Below, in pieces: positions 1-16,245 of a DNA stretch of 64,000 bases (position 1 is its first letter; the number at the start of each line of letters is the position of its first letter). A program made the position numbers and the translations under genes. The notes under the pieces are model-generated. The model ran no database searches. It had not been told where the DNA came from and saw only the letters and a program-made list of their open reading frames with translations. This DNA comes from Siphonodentalium dalli (lineage: Eukaryota; Mollusca; Scaphopoda; Gadilida; Siphonodentaliidae): contig CP136062.1 in NCBI GenBank assembly GCA_032622095.1, forward strand, positions 166,166,090 through 166,230,089, written 5' to 3'.

Positions 1-3000
1 TTGATTGATTGATTTAATAAAGGGATGCATTGATTGATTGATTTAATAAAGGGATGCATTGGTTGATTGATTTAATAAAGGGATGCATTGATTGATTTAA
101 TAAAGGGATGCATTGGTTGATTGATTTAATAAAGGGATGCATTGTTTGATTGATTTAATAAAGGGGTGCATTGATTGATTGATTTAATAAAGGGATGCAT
201 TGATTGATTTAATAAAGGGATGCATTGGTTGATTGATTTAATAAAGGGATGCATTGATTGATTTAATAAAGGGATGCATTGTTTGATTGATTTAATAAAG
301 GGGTGCATTGATTGATTGATTTAATAAAGGGATGCATTGATTGATTTAATAAAGGGATGCATTGGTTGATTGATTTAATAAAGGGATGCATTGGTTGATT
401 GATTTAATAAAGGGATGCATTGGTTGATTGATTTAATAAAGGGATGCATTGATTGATTTAATAAAGGGATGCATTGTTTGATTGATTTAATAAAGGGGTG
501 CATTGATTGATTGATTTAATAAAGGGATGCATTGATTGATTTAATAAAGCGATGCATTGATTGATTGATTTAATAAAGGGATGCATTGATTGATTGATTT
601 AATAAAGGGATGCATTGTTTGATTTAATAAAGGGATGCATTGATTGATTGATTTAATAAAGGGATGCATTGTTTGATTGATTTAATAAAGGGATGCATTG
701 ATTGATTTAATAAAGGGATGCATTGATTGATTGATTTAATAAAGGGATGCATTGATTGATTGATTTAATAAAGGGATGCATTGATTGATTGATTTAATAA
801 AGGGATGCATTGATTGATTGATTTAATAAAGAGATGCATTGGTTGATTGATTTAATAAAGGGATGCATTGATTGATTGATTTAATAAAGGGATGCATTGA
901 TTGATTGATTTAATAAAGGGATGCATTGATTGATTGATTTAATAAAGGGATGCATTGTTTGATTGATTTAATAAAGGGATGCATTGATTGATTTAATAAA
1001 GGGATGCATTGGTTGATTGATTTAATAAAGGGATGCATTGGTTGATTGATTTAATAAAGGGATGCATTGTTTGATTGATTTAATAAAGGGATGCATTGGT
1101 TGATTGATTTAATAAAGGGATGCATTGTTTGATTGATTTAATAAAGGGGTGCATTGATTGATTGATTTAATAAAGGGATGCATTGATTGATTTAATAAAG
1201 GGATGCATTGATTGATTGATTTAATAAAGGGATGCATTGATTGATTGATTTAATAAAGGGATGCATTGTTTGATTGATTTAATAAAGGGATGCATTGATT
1301 GATTTAATAAAGGGATGCATTGATTGATTTAATAAAGGGATGCATTGGTTGATTGATTTAATAAAGGGATGCATTGATTGATTGATTTAATAAAGGGATG
1401 CATTGTTTGATTGATTTAATAAAGGGATGCATTGATTGATTTAATAAAGGGATGCATTGATTGATTGATTTAATAAAGGGATGCATTGATTGATTGATTT
1501 AATAAAGGGATGCATTGATTGATTTAATAAAGGGATGCATTGATTGATTTAATAAAGGGATGCATTGATTGATTGATTTAATAAAGGGATGCATTGATTG
1601 ATTGATTTAATAAAGGGATGCGTTGTTTGATTGATTTAATAAAGGGATGCATTGATTGATTTAATAAAGGGATGCATTGATTGATTTAATAAAGGGATGC
1701 ATTGGTTGATTGATTTAATAAAGGGATGAATTGATTGATTGATTTAATAAAGGGATGCATTGTTTGATTGATTTAATAAAGGGATGCATTGATTGATTTA
1801 ATAAAGGGATGCATTGATTGATTTAATAAAGGGATGCATTGGTTGATTGATTTAATAAAGGGATGCATTGATTGATTGATTTAATAAAGGGATGCATTGT
1901 TTGATTGATTTAATAAAGGGATGCATTGATTGATTTAATAAAGGGATGCATTGATTGATTGATTTAATAAAGGGATGCATTGATTGATTGATTTAATAAA
2001 GGGATGCATTGATTGATTTAATAAAGGGATGCATTGATTGATTTAATAAAGGGATGCATTGATTGATTGATTTAATAAAGGGATGCATTGATTGATTGAT
2101 TTAATAAAGGGATGCATTGTTTGATTGATTTAATAAAGGGATGCATTGATTGATTTAATAAAGGGATGCATTGATTGATTTAATAAAGGGATGCATTGGT
2201 TGATTGATTTAATAAAGGGATGCATTGATTGATTGATTTAATAAAGGGATGCATTGTTTGATTGATTTAATAAAGGGGTGCATTGATTGATTGATTTAAT
2301 AAAGGGATGCATTGATTGATTGATTTAATAAAGGGATGCATTGATTGATTGATTTAATAAAGGGATGCATTGATTGATTGATTTAATAAAGGGATGCATT
2401 GATTGATTGATTTAATTAAGGGATGCATTGATTGATTGATTTAATAAAGGGATGCATTGATTGATTGATTTAATAAAGGGATGCATTGATTGATTGATTT
2501 AATAAAGGGATGCATTGTTTGATTGATTTAATAAAGGGATGCATTGATTGATTTAATAAAGGGATGCATTGATTGATTGATTTAATAAAGGGATGCATTG
2601 ATTGATTGATTTAATAAAGGGATGCATTGATTGATTGATTTAATAAAGGGATGCATTGTTTGATTGATTTAATAAAGGGATGCATTGGTTGATTGATTTA
2701 ATAAAGGGATGCATTGATTGATTGATTTAATAAAGGGATGCATTGATTGATTGATTTAATAAAGGGATGCATTGATTGATTTAATAAAGGGATGCATTGA
2801 TTGATTGATTTAATAAAGGGATGCATTGTTTGATTGATTTAATAAAGGGATGCATTGATTGATTGATTTAATAAAGGGATGCATTGATTGATTGATTTAA
2901 TAAAGGGATGCATTGATTGATTGATTTAATAAAGGGATGCATTGATTGGTTGATTTAATAAAGGGATGCATTGATTGATTGATTTTATAAAGGGATGCAT

Positions 3001-6000
3001 TGATTGGTTGATTTAATAAAGGGATGCATTGATTGATTGATTTAATAAAGGGATGCATTGATTGATTGATTTAATAAAGAGATGCATTGGTTGATTGATT
3101 TAATAAAGGGATGCATTGTTTGATTGATTTAATAAAGGGATGCATTGATTGATTGATTGATTGATTTAATAAAGGGATGCATTGATTGATTGATTTAATA
3201 AAGGGATGCATTGATTGATTGATTGATTTAATAAAGGGATGCATTGATTGATTGATTGATTTAATAAAGGGATGCATTGGTTGATTGATTGATTTAATAA
3301 AGGGATGCATTGATTGATTGATTTAATAAAGGGATGCATTGATTGATTGATTTAATAAAGGGATGCATTGGTTGATTTAATAAAGGGATGCATTGATTGA
3401 TTGATTTAATAAAGGGATGCATTGATTGATTGATTTAATAAAGGGATGCATTGATTGATTTAATAAAGGGATGCATTGATTGATTGATTTAATAAAGGGG
3501 TGCATTGATTGGTTGATTTAATAAAGGGATGCATTGATTGATTGATTTAATAAAGGGATGCATTGATTGATTGATTTAATAAAGAGATGCATTGGTTGAT
3601 TGATTTAATAAAGGGATGCATTGATTGATTGATTTAATAAAGGGATGCATTGATTGATTGATTGATTTAATAAAGGGATGCATTGATTGATTGATTTAAT
3701 AAAGGGATGAATTGATTGATTGACTTAATAAAGGGATGCATTGATTGATTGATTTAATAAAGGGATGCATTGATTGATTGATTGATTTAATAAAGGGATG
3801 CATTGGTTGATTGATTTAATAAAGGGATGCATTGGTTGATTGATTTAATAAAGAGATGCATTGGTTGATTGATTTAATAAAGGGATGCATTGATTGATTG
3901 ATTTAATAAAGGGATGCATTGATTGATTGATTGATTTAATAAAGGGATGCATTGGTTGATTGATTTAATAAAGGGATGCATTGATTGATTGATTTAATAA
4001 AGGGATGCATTGATTGATTGATTTAATAAAGGGATGCATTGATTGATTGATTTAATAAAGGGATGCATTGATTGATTGATTTAATAAAGGGATGCATTGA
4101 TTGATTGATTTAATAAAGGGATGCATTGATTGATTGATTGATTTAATAAAGAGATGCATTGTTTGATTTAATAAAGGGATGCATTGATTGATTGATTTAA
4201 TAAAGGGATGCATTGATTGATTGATTGATTTAATAAAGAGATGCATTGTTTGATTTAATAAAGGGATGCATTGGTTGATTTAATAAAGGGATGCATTGAT
4301 TGATTGATTTAATAAAGGGATGCATTGATTGATTGATTGATTTAATAAAGGGATGAATTGATTGATTGATTGATTTAATAAAGGGATGCATTGTTTGATT
4401 GATTGATTTAATAAAGGGATGAATTGATTGATTGATTTAATAAAGGGATGCATTGATTGATTGATTTAATAAAGGGATGCATTGATTGATTGATTGATTT
4501 AATAAAGGGATGCATTGATTGATTGATTTAATAAAGGGATGAATTGATTGATTGATTTAATAAAGGGATGCATTGATTGATTGATTGATTTAATAAAGGG
4601 ATGCATTGATTGATTGATTTAATAAAGGGATGCATTGTTTGATTGATTGATTTAATAAAGGGATGAATTGTTTGATTGATTTAATAAAGGGATGCATTGA
4701 TTGATTTAATAAAGGGATGCATTGTTTGATTGATTGATTTAATAAAGGGATGCATTGATTGATTGATTGATTTAATAAAGGGATGAATTGATTGATTGAT
4801 TGATTTAATAAAGGGATGCATTGTTTGATTGATTGATTTAATAAAGGGATGAATTGATTGATTGATTTAATAAAGGGATGCATTGATTGATTGATTTAAT
4901 AAAGGGATGCATTGATTGATTGATTGATTTAATAAAGGGATGCATTGATTGATTGATTTAATAAAGGGATGAATTGATTGATTGATTTAATAAAGGGATG
5001 CATTGATTGATTGATTGATTTAATAAAGGGATGCATTGATTGATTGATTTAATAAAGGGATGCATTGATTGATTGATTTAATAAAGGGATGCATTGTTTG
5101 ATTGATTGATTTAATAAAGGGATGCATTGATTGATTGATTTAATAAAGGGATGCATTGATTGATTGATTTAATAAAGGGATGCATTGATTGATTGATTTA
5201 ATAAAGGGATGCATTGTTTGATTGATTGATTTAATAAAGGGATGAATTGATTGATTGATTTAATAAAGGGATGCATTGATTGATTGATTTAATAAAGGGA
5301 TGCATTGATTGATTGATTTAATAAAGGGATGCATTGATTGATTGATTGATTTAATAAAGGGATGCATTGATTGATTGATTTAATAAAGGGATGAATTGAT
5401 TGATTGATTTAATAAAGGGATGCATTGTTTGATTGATTGATTTAATAAAGGGATGCATTGTTTGATTGATTGATTTAATAAAGGGATGAATTGATTGATT
5501 GATTTAATAAAGGGATGCATTGATTGATTGATTTAATAAAGGGATGCATTGATTGATTGATTTAATAAAGGGATGCATTGATTGATTGATTGATTTAATA
5601 AAGGGATGCATTGATTGATTGATTTAATAAAGGGATGAATTGATTGATTTAATAAAGGGATGCATTGTTTGATTGATTTAATAAAGGGATGCATTGTTTG
5701 ATTGATTTAATAAAGGGATGCATTGATTGATTGATTTAATAAAGGGATGCAATGATTGATTGATTTAATAAAGGGATGCATTGATTGATTGATTGATTTA
5801 ATAAAGAGATGCATTGGTTGATTTAATAAAGGGATGCATTGATTGATTGATTTAATAAAGGGATGCATTGATTGATTGATTGATTTAATAAAGAGATGCA
5901 TTGGTTGATTTAATAAAGAGATGCATTGAATGATTGATTTAATAAAGGGATGCATTGATTGATTGATTGATTTAATAAAGAGATGCATTGGTTGATTTAA

Positions 6001-9000
6001 TAAAGGGATGCATTGATTGATTGATTTAATAAAGGGATGCATTGATTGATTGATTGATTTAATAAAGAGATGCATTGGTTGATTTAATAAAGGGATGCAT
6101 TGATTGATTGATTTAATAAAGGGATGCATTGATTGATTGATTGATTTAATAAAGGGATGCATTGATTGATTGATTTAATAAAGGGATGCATTGTTTGATT
6201 GATTTAATAAAGGGATGCATTGTTTGATTGATTTAATAAAGGGATGCATTGTTTGATTGATTTAATAAAGGGATGCATTGTTTGATTGATTTAATAAAGG
6301 GATGCATTGATTGATTGATTTAATAAAGGGATGAATTGATTGATTGATTTAATAAAGAGATGCATTGATTGATTGATTTAATAAAGGGATGAATTGATTG
6401 ATTGATTTAATAAAGGGATGCATTGTTTGATTGATTTAATAAAGGGATGCATTGTTTGATTGATTTAATAAAGGGATGCATTGATTGATTGATTTAATAA
6501 AGGGATGCATTGATTGATTGATTTAATAAAGGGATGCAATGATTGATTGATTTAATAAAGGGATGCAATGATTGATTGATTTAATAAAGGGATGCATTGA
6601 TTGATTGATTTAATAAAGGGATGCATTGGTTGATTGATTTAATAAAGGGATGCATTGATTGATTGATTTAATAAAGGGATGCATTGATTGATTGATTGAT
6701 TTAATAAAGGGATGAATTGATTGATTGATTTAATAAAGGGATGCATTGATTGATTGATTTAATAAAGGGATGCATTGATTGATTGATTGATTTAATAAAG
6801 GGATGAATTGATTGATTGATTTAATAAAGGGATGCATTGATTGATTGATTTAATAAAGGGATGCATTGATTGATTGATTGATTTAATAAAGGGATGCATT
6901 GATTGATTGATTTAATAAAGGGATGCATTGATTGATTGATTGATTTAATAAAGGGATGAATTGATTGATTGATTTAATAAAGGGATGCATTGATTGATTG
7001 ATTTAATAAAGGGATGCATTGATTGATTGATTGATTTAATAAAGGGATGCATTGATTGATTGATTTAATAAAGGGATGCATTGATTGATTGATTGATTTA
7101 ATAAAGAGATGCATTGGTTGATTGATTTAATAAAGGGATGCATTGATTGATTTAATAAAGGGATGCATTGATTGATTTAATAAAGGGATGCAATGATTGA
7201 TTGATTTAATAAAGGGATGCATTGATTGATTGATTTAATAAAGGGATGAATTGATTGATTGATTTAATAAATGGATGCATTGATTGATTGATTTAATAAA
7301 GGGATGCATTGATTGATTGATTGATTTAATAAAGGGATGCATTGATTGATTGATTTAATAAAGGGATGAATTGATTGATTGATTTAATAAAGGGATGAAT
7401 TGATTGATTGATTTAATAAAGGGATGCATTGATTGATTGATTTAATAAAGGGATGCATTGATTGATTGATTGATTTAATAAAGGGATGCATTGATTGATT
7501 GATTTAATAAAGGGATGAATTGATTGATTGATTTAATAAAGGGATGAATTGATTGATTGATTTAATAAAGGGATGCATTGATTGATTGATTTAATAAAGG
7601 GATGCATTGATTGATTGATTTAATAAAGGGATGAATTGATTGATTGATTTAATAAAGGGATGCATTGATTGATTGATTTAATAAAGGGATGCATTGATTG
7701 ATTGATTGATTTAATAAAGGGATGCATTGATTGATTGATTTAATAAAGGGATGAATTGATTGATTGATTTAATAAAGGGATGCATTGATTGATTTAATAA
7801 AGGGATGCATTGATTGATTGATTGATTTAATAAAGGGATGCATTGATTGATTGATTGATTTAATAAAGGGATGCATTGATTGATTTAATAAAGGGATGCA
7901 TTGATTGATTGATTGATTTAATAAAGGGATGCATTGATTGATTGATTGATTTAATAAAGGGATGCATTGATTGATTGATTTAATAAAGGGATGCATTGAT
8001 TGATTGATTGATTTAATAAAGGGATGCATTGATTGATTGATTTAATAAAGGGATGCATTGATTGATTGATTGATTTAATAAAGGGATGCATTGATTGATT
8101 GATTGATTTAATAAAGGGATGCATTGATTGATTGATTTAATAAAGGGATGCATTGATTGATTGATTGATTTAATAAAGGGATGCATTGATTGATTGATTT
8201 AATAAAGGGATGCATTGATTGATTGATTTAATAAAGGGATGCATTGGTTGATTGATTTAATAAAGGGATGCATTGATTGATTGATTTAATAAAGGGATGC
8301 ATTGATTGATTGATTTAATAAAGGGATGCATTGGTTGATTGATTTAATAAAGGGATGCAATGATTGATTGATTTAATAAAGGGATGCATTGATTGATTGA
8401 TTTAATAAAGGGATGAATTGATTGATTGATTTAATAAAGGGATGCATTGATTGATTTAATAAAGGGATGCATTGATTGATTGATTGATTTAATAAAGGGA
8501 TGCATTGATTGATTGATTTAATAAAGGGATGCATTGATTGATTGATTTAATAAAGGGATGCATTGATTGATTGATTGATTTAATAAAGGGATGCATTGAT
8601 TGATTGATTTAATAAAGGGATGCATTGATTGATTGATTTAATAAAGGGATGCATTGATTGATTGATTTAATAAAGGGATGAATTGATTGATTGATTTAAT
8701 AAAGGGATGCATTGATTGATTGATTTAATAAAGGGATGCATTGATTGATTGATTTAATAAAGAGATGCATTGATTGATTGAATTAATAAAGGGATGAATT
8801 GATTGATTGATTTAATAAAGGGATGCATTGATTGATTGATTTAATAAAGGGATGAATTGATTGATTGATTTAATAAAGGGATGCATTGATTGATTGATTT
8901 AATAAAGGGATGCATTGATTGATTGATTGATTTAATAAAGGGATGCATTGATTGATTGATTTAATAAAGGGATGCATTGATTTATTTAATAAAGGGATGA

Positions 9001-12000
9001 ATTGATTGATTGATTTAATAAAGGGATGCATTGATTGATTGATTTAATAAAGAGATGCATTGATTGATTGAATTAAAAAAGGGATGAATTGATTGATTGA
9101 TTTAATAAAGGGATGCATTGATTGATTGATTTAATAAAGGGATGCATTGATTGATTGATTTAATAAAGGGATGCATTGATTGATTGTTTTAATAAAGAGA
9201 TGCATTGATTGATTGAATTAATAAAGGGATGAATTGATTGATTGATTTAATAAAGAGATGCATTGATTGATTGATTTAATAAAGGGATGCATTGATTGAT
9301 TGATTTAATAAAGGGATGCATTGATTTATTTAATAAAGGGATGAATTGATTGATTGATTTAATAAAGGGATGCATTGATTGATTGATTTAATAAAGAGAT
9401 GCATTGATTGATTGAATTAATAAAGGGATGAATTGATTGATTGATTTAATAAAGGGATGCATTGATTGATTGATTTAATAAAGGGATGAATTGATTGATT
9501 GATTTAATAAAGGGATGCATTGATTGATTGATTTAATAAAGGGATGCATTGATTGATTGATTGATTTAATAAAGGGATGCATTGATTGATTGATTTAATA
9601 AAGGGATGCATTGATTGATTGATTTAATAAAGGGATGCATTGATTGATTGATTGATTTAATAAAGGGATGCATTGATTGATTGATTTAATAAAGGGATGC
9701 ATTGATTGATTGACTTAATAAAGGGATGCATTGATTGATTGATTGATTTAATAAAGGGATGCATTGATTGATTGATTTAATAAAGGGATGAATTGATTGA
9801 TTGATTTAATAAAGGGATGCATTGATTGATTGATTTAATAAAGGGATGAATTGATTGATTGATTTAATAAAGGGATGCATTGATTGATTGATTTAATAAA
9901 GGGATGCATTGATTGATTGATTTAATAAAGGGATGCATTGATTGATTGATTTAATAAAGGGATGCATTGATTGATTGATTTAATAAAGGGATGAATTGAT
10001 TGATTGATTTAATAAAGGGATGCATTGATTGATTGATTTAATAAAGGGATGCATTGATTGATTGATTTAATAAAGGGATGCATTGATTGATTGATTTAAT
10101 AAAGGGATGCATTGATTGATTGATTTAATAAAGGGATGAATTGATTGATTGATTTAATAAAGGGATGCATTGATTGATTGATTTAATAAAGAGATGCATT
10201 GATTGATTGATTTAATAAAGAGATGCATTGATTGATTGATTTAATAAAGGGATGCATTGATTGATTGATTGATTTAATAAAGGGATGCATTGATTGATTG
10301 ATTTAATAAAGGGATGCATTGATTGATTGATTTAATAAAGGGATGCATTGATTGATTGATTTAATAAAGGGATGCATTGATTGATTGATTTAATAAAGGG
10401 ATGCATTGATTGATTGATTTAATAAAGGGATGCATTGATTGATTGATTTAATAAAGGGATGCATTGATTGATTGATTTAATAAAGGGATGCATTGGTTGA
10501 TTGATTTAATAAAGGGATGCATTGATTGATTGATTTAATAAAGGGATGCATTGATTGATTGATTTAATAAAGGGATGCATTGATTGATTGATTTAATAAA
10601 GGGATGCATTGATTGATTGATTGATTTAATAAAGGGATGCATTGATTGATTGATTTAATAAAGGGATGCATTGATTGATTGATTTAATAAAGGGATGCAT
10701 TGATTGATTGATTGATTTAATAAAGGGATGCATTGATTGATTGATTTAATAAAGGGATGCATTGATTGATTGATTTAATAAAGAGATGCATTGGTTGATT
10801 GATTTAATAAAGGGATGCATTGATTGATTGATTTAATAAAGGGATGCATTGATTGATTGATTTAATAAAGGGATGCATTGATTGATTTAATAAAGGGATG
10901 CATTGATTGATTGATTTAATAAAGGGATGCATTGATTGATTTAATAAAGGGATGCATTGATTGATTGATTTAATAAAGGGATGCATTGATTGATTGATTT
11001 AATAAAGGGATGCATTGATTGATTGATTTAATAAAGGGATGCATTGATTGATTGATTTAATAAAGGGATGCATTGATTGATTGATTTAATAAAGGGATGC
11101 ATTGGTTGATTGATTTAATAAAGGGATGCATTGATTGATTGATTTAATAAAGGGATGCATTGATTGATTGATTTAATAAAGGGATGCATTGATTGATTGA
11201 TTTAATAAAGGGATGCATTGATTGATTGATTGATTTAATAAAGGGATGCATTGATTGATTGATTTAATAAAGGGATGCATTGATTGATTGATTTAATAAA
11301 GAGATGCATTGGTTGATTGATTTAATAAAGGGATGCATTGATTGATTTAATAAAGGGATGCAATGATTGATTGATTTAATAAAGGGATGCATTGATTGAT
11401 TGATTTAATAAAGGGATGAATTGATTGATTGATTTAATAAAGGGATGCATTGATTGATTGATTTAATAAAGGGATGCATTGATTGATTGATTTAATAAAG
11501 GGATGCATTGATTGATTGATTTAATAAATGGATGCATTGATTGATTGATTTAATAAAGAGATGCATTGATTGATTTAATAAAGGGATGCATTGATTGATT
11601 GATTTAATAAAGGGATGAATTGATTGATTGATTTAATAAAGGGATGCATTGATTGATTGATTTAATAAAGGGATGCATTGATTGATTGATTGATTTAATA
11701 AAGGGATGCATTGATTGATTGATTTAATAAAGGGATGCATTGATTGATTGATTGATTTAATAAAGAGATGCATTGATTGATTGATTTAATAAAGGGATGC
11801 ATTGATTGATTGATTTAATAAAGGGATGAATTGATTGATTGATTTAATAAAGGGATGCAATGATTGATTGATTTAATAAAGGGATGCATTGATTGATTGA
11901 TTTAATAAAGGGATGAATTGATTGATTGATTTAATAAAGGGATGCATTGATTGATTGATTTAATAAAGGGATGCATTGATTGATTGATTTAATAAAGGGA

Positions 12001-15000
12001 TGCATTGATTGATTGATTTAATAAATGGATGCATTGATTGATTGATTTAATAAAGAGATGCATTGATTGATTTAATAAAGGGATGAATTGATTGATTGAT
12101 TTAATAAAGTGATGCATTGATTGATTGATTTAATAAAGGGATGAATTGATTGATTGATTTAATAAAGGGATGCATTGATTGATTGATTTAATAAAGGGAT
12201 GCATTGATTGATTGATTGATTTAATAAAGGGATGCATTGATTGATTGATTTAATAAAGGGATGCATTGATTGATTGATTTAATAAAGAGATGCATTGGTT
12301 GATTGATTTAATAAAGGGATGCATTGATTGATTTAATAAAGGGATGCAATGATTGATTGATTTAATAAAGGGATGCATTGATTGATTGATTTAATAAAGG
12401 GATGCAATGATTGATTGATTTAATAAAGAGATGCATTGATTGATTGATTTAATAAAGGGATGCATTGATTGATTTAATAAAGGGATGCAATGATTGATTG
12501 ATTTAATAAAGGGATGCATTGATTGATTGATTTAATAAAGGGATGCATTGATTGATTGATTTAATAAAGGGATGCATTGATTGATTGATTTAATAAAGAG
12601 ATGCATTGGTTGATTGATTTAATAAAGGGATGCATTGATTGATTTAATAAAGGGATGCAATGATTGATTGATTTAATAAAGGGATGCATTGATTGATTGA
12701 TTTAATAAAGGGATGAATTGATTGATTGATTTAATAAAGGGATGCATTGATTGATTGATTTAATAAAGGGATGCATTGATTGATTGATTTAATAAAGAGA
12801 TGCATTGATTGATTTAATAAAGGGATGAATTGATTGATTGATTTAATAAAGGGATGCATTGATTGATTGATTTAATAAAGAGATGCATTGATTGATTGAA
12901 TTAATAAAGGGATGAATTGATTGATTGATTTAATAAAGGGATGCATTGATTGATTGATTTAATAAAGGGATGAATTGATTGATTGATTTAATAAAGGGAT
13001 GCATTGATTGATTGATTTAATAAAGAGATGCATTGATTGATTGATTTAATAAAGGGATGCATTGATTGATTGATTTAATAAAGGGATGAATTGATTGATT
13101 GATTTAATAAAGGGATGCAATGATTGATTGATTTAATAAAGGGATGCATTGATTGATTGATTTAATAAAGGGATGAATTGATTGATTGATTTAATAAAGG
13201 GATGCATTGATTGATTGATTTAATAAAGGGATGCATTGATTGATTGATTTAATAAAGGGATGCATTGATTGATTGATTTAATAAATGGATGCATTGATTG
13301 ATTGATTTAATAAAGAGATGCATTGATTGATTTAATAAAGGGATGAATTGATTGATTGATTTAATAAAGTGATGCATTGATTGATTGATTTAATAAAGGG
13401 ATGAATTGATTGATTGATTTAATAAAGGGATGCATTGATTGATTGATTTAATAAAGGGATGCATTGATTGATTGATTGATTTAATAAAGGGATGCATTGA
13501 TTGATTGATTTAATAAAGGGATGCATTGATTGATTGATTTAATAAAGAGATGCATTGGTTGATTGATTTAATAAAGGGATGCATTGATTGATTTAATAAA
13601 GGGATGCAATGATTGATTGATTTAATAAAGGGATGCATTGATTGATTGATTTAATAAAGGGATGCAATGATTGATTGATTTAATAAAGAGATGCATTGAT
13701 TGATTGATTTAATAAAGGGATGCATTGATTGATTTAATAAAGGGATGCAATGATTGATTGATTTAATAAAGGGATGCATTGATTGATTGATTTAATAAAG
13801 GGATGCATTGATTGATTGATTTAATAAAGGGATGCATTGATTGATTGATTTAATAAAGAGATGCATTGGTTGATTGATTTAATAAAGGGATGCATTGATT
13901 GATTTAATAAAGGGATGCAATGATTGATTGATTTAATAAAGGGATGCATTGATTGATTGATTTAATAAAGGGATGAATTGATTGATTGATTTAATAAAGG
14001 GATGCATTGATTGATTGATTTAATAAAGGGATGCATTGATTGATTGATTTAATAAAGAGATGCATTGATTGATTTAATAAAGGGATGAATTGATTGATTG
14101 ATTTAATAAAGGGATGCATTGATTGATTGATTTAATAAAGAGATGCATTGATTGATTGAATTAATAAAGGGATGAATTGATTGATTGATTTAATAAAGGG
14201 ATGCATTGATTGATTGATTTAATAAAGGGATGAATTGATTGATTGATTTAATAAAGGGATGCATTGATTGATTGATTTAATAAAGGGATGCATTGATTGA
14301 TTGATTGATTTAATAAAGGGATGCATTGATTGATTGATTTAATAAAGGGATGAATTGATTGATTGATTTAATAAAGAGATGCATTGGTTGATTGATTTAA
14401 TAAAGGGATGCATTGATTGATTTAATAAAGGGATGCATTGATTGATTGATTTAATAAAGGGATGCATTGATTGATTGATTTAATAAAGAGATGCATTGAT
14501 TGATTTAATAAAGGGATGAATTGATTGATTGATTTAATAAAGGGATGCATTGATTGATTGATTTAATAAAGAGATGCATTGATTGATTGAATTAATAAAG
14601 GGATGAATTGATTGATTGATTTAATAAAGGGATGCATTGATTTAATAAAGGGATGAATTGATTGATTGATTTAATAAAGGGATGCATTGATTGATTGATT
14701 TAATAAAGGGATGCATTGATTGATTGATTTAATAAAGAGATGCATTGATTGATTTAATAAAGGGATGAATTGATTGATTGATTTAATAAAGTGATGCATT
14801 GATTGATTGATTTAATAAAGAGATGCAATGATTGATTGATTTAATAAAGGGATGAATTGATTGATTGATTTAATAAAGGGATGCATTGATTGATTGATTT
14901 AATAAAGGGATGAATTGATTGATTGATTTAATAAAGGGATGCATTGATTGATTGATTTAATAAAGGGATGCATTGATTGATTTAATAAAGAGATGCATTG

Positions 15001-16245
15001 ATTGATTTAATAAAGGGATGAATTGATTGATTGATTTAATAAAGGGATGAATTGATTTAATAAAGGGATGAATTGATTGATTGATTTAATAAAGGGATGA
15101 ATTGATTGATTGATTTAATAAAGGGATGCATTGATTGATTGATTTAATAAAGGGATGAATTGATTGATTGATTTAATAAAGAGATGCATTGATTGATTGA
15201 TTTAATAAAGGGATGAATTGATTGATTGATTTAATAAAGGGATGCATTGATTGATTGATTTAATAAAGGGATGCATTGATTGATTGATTTAATAAAGAGA
15301 TGCATTGATTGATTTAATAAAGGGATGAATTGATTGATTGATTTAATAAAGGGATGCATTGATTGATTGATTTAATAAAGAGATGCATTGATTGATTGAT
15401 TTAATAAAGGGATGCATTGATTGATTGATTTAATAAAGGGATGCATTGATTGATTTAATAAAGGGATGCAATGATTGATTGATTTAATAAAGGGATGAAT
15501 TGATTGATTGATTTAATAAAGGGATGCATTGATTGATTGATTTAATAAAGGGATGCATTGATTGATTGATTTAATAAAGGGATGCAATGATTGATTGACT
15601 TAATAAAGGGATGCATTGATTGATTGATTTAATAAAGGGATGCATTGATTGATTGATTTAATAAAGGGATGCATTGATTGATTGATTTAATAAAGGGATG
15701 CATTGATTGATTGATTTAATAAAGGGATGCATTGATTGATTGATTTAATAAAGGGATGCAATGATTGATTGACTTAATAAAGGGATGCATTGATTGATTG
15801 ATTTAATAAAGGGATGCATTGATTGATTGATTAATAAAGGGATGCATTGATTGATTGATTTAATAAAGGGATGCATTGATTGATTGATTTAATAAAGGGA
15901 TGCATTGATTGATTGATTTAATAAAGGGATGCATTGATTGATTGATTTAATAAAGGGATGCATTGATTGATTGATTTAATAAAGGGATGCATTGATTGAT
16001 TGATTTAATAAAGGGATGCATTGATTGATTGATTTAATAAAGGGATGCATTGATTGATTGATTTAATAAAGGGATGCATTGATTGATTTAATAAAGGGAT
16101 GCAATGATTGATTGATTTAATAAAGGGATGCATTGATTGATTGATTTAATAAAGGGATGCATTGATTGATTGATTTAATAAAGGGATGCATTGATTGATT
16201 GATTTAATAAAGGGATGCATTAATTGATTGATTTAATAAAGGGAT
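1..16245. repeat. 16-kb minisatellite array, 25/29/33-bp units
   Basis: The whole stretch is tandem copies of a unit made of 2, 3 or 4 TTGA tetramers followed by the invariant core TTTAATAAAGGGATGCA, giving 25-, 29- and 33-bp units and roughly 560 copies. Common variants are GGTTGA or GTTTGA at the tetramer start, GAGATG or GGGGTG in the core, and GATGAA for GATGCA. The left 3 kb mixes 25- and 29-bp units, 33-bp units become common after about 3.1 kb, and GATGAA variants dominate from about 4.3 kb. The array runs off the left edge and ends abruptly near 16245. Long minus-strand open frames (repeats of MHPFIKSINQ) only reflect stop-free units and are not genes. Every unit carries AATAAA on the + strand. 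Confidence 0.97.
11743..14285. repeat. Perfect 1260-bp tandem duplication inside the array
   Basis: Reading 11743-13025 against 13003-14285 base by base at an offset of 1260 shows no mismatch, including all rare unit variants (ATGGATG at 12025 and 13285, AGTGATG at 12109 and 13369). Identity breaks at the left where TG meets GC (about 11741) and at the right where AAAGAG meets AAAGGG (13026 versus 14286). This is a higher-order repeat of about 45 units, either very recent or an assembly duplication. Confidence 0.93.

Noticed and set aside
126-10986. Minus-strand open frames of 60-151 codons reading repeats of MHPFIKSINQ
   Set aside because: They follow from a stop-free minisatellite unit; units of 25, 29 and 33 bp constantly change frame, and there is no sign of coding constraint.
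1-16245. CRISPR-like array of short repeats
   Set aside because: There are no unique spacers; only TTGA copy number and point variants separate the cores, and the genome is animal.
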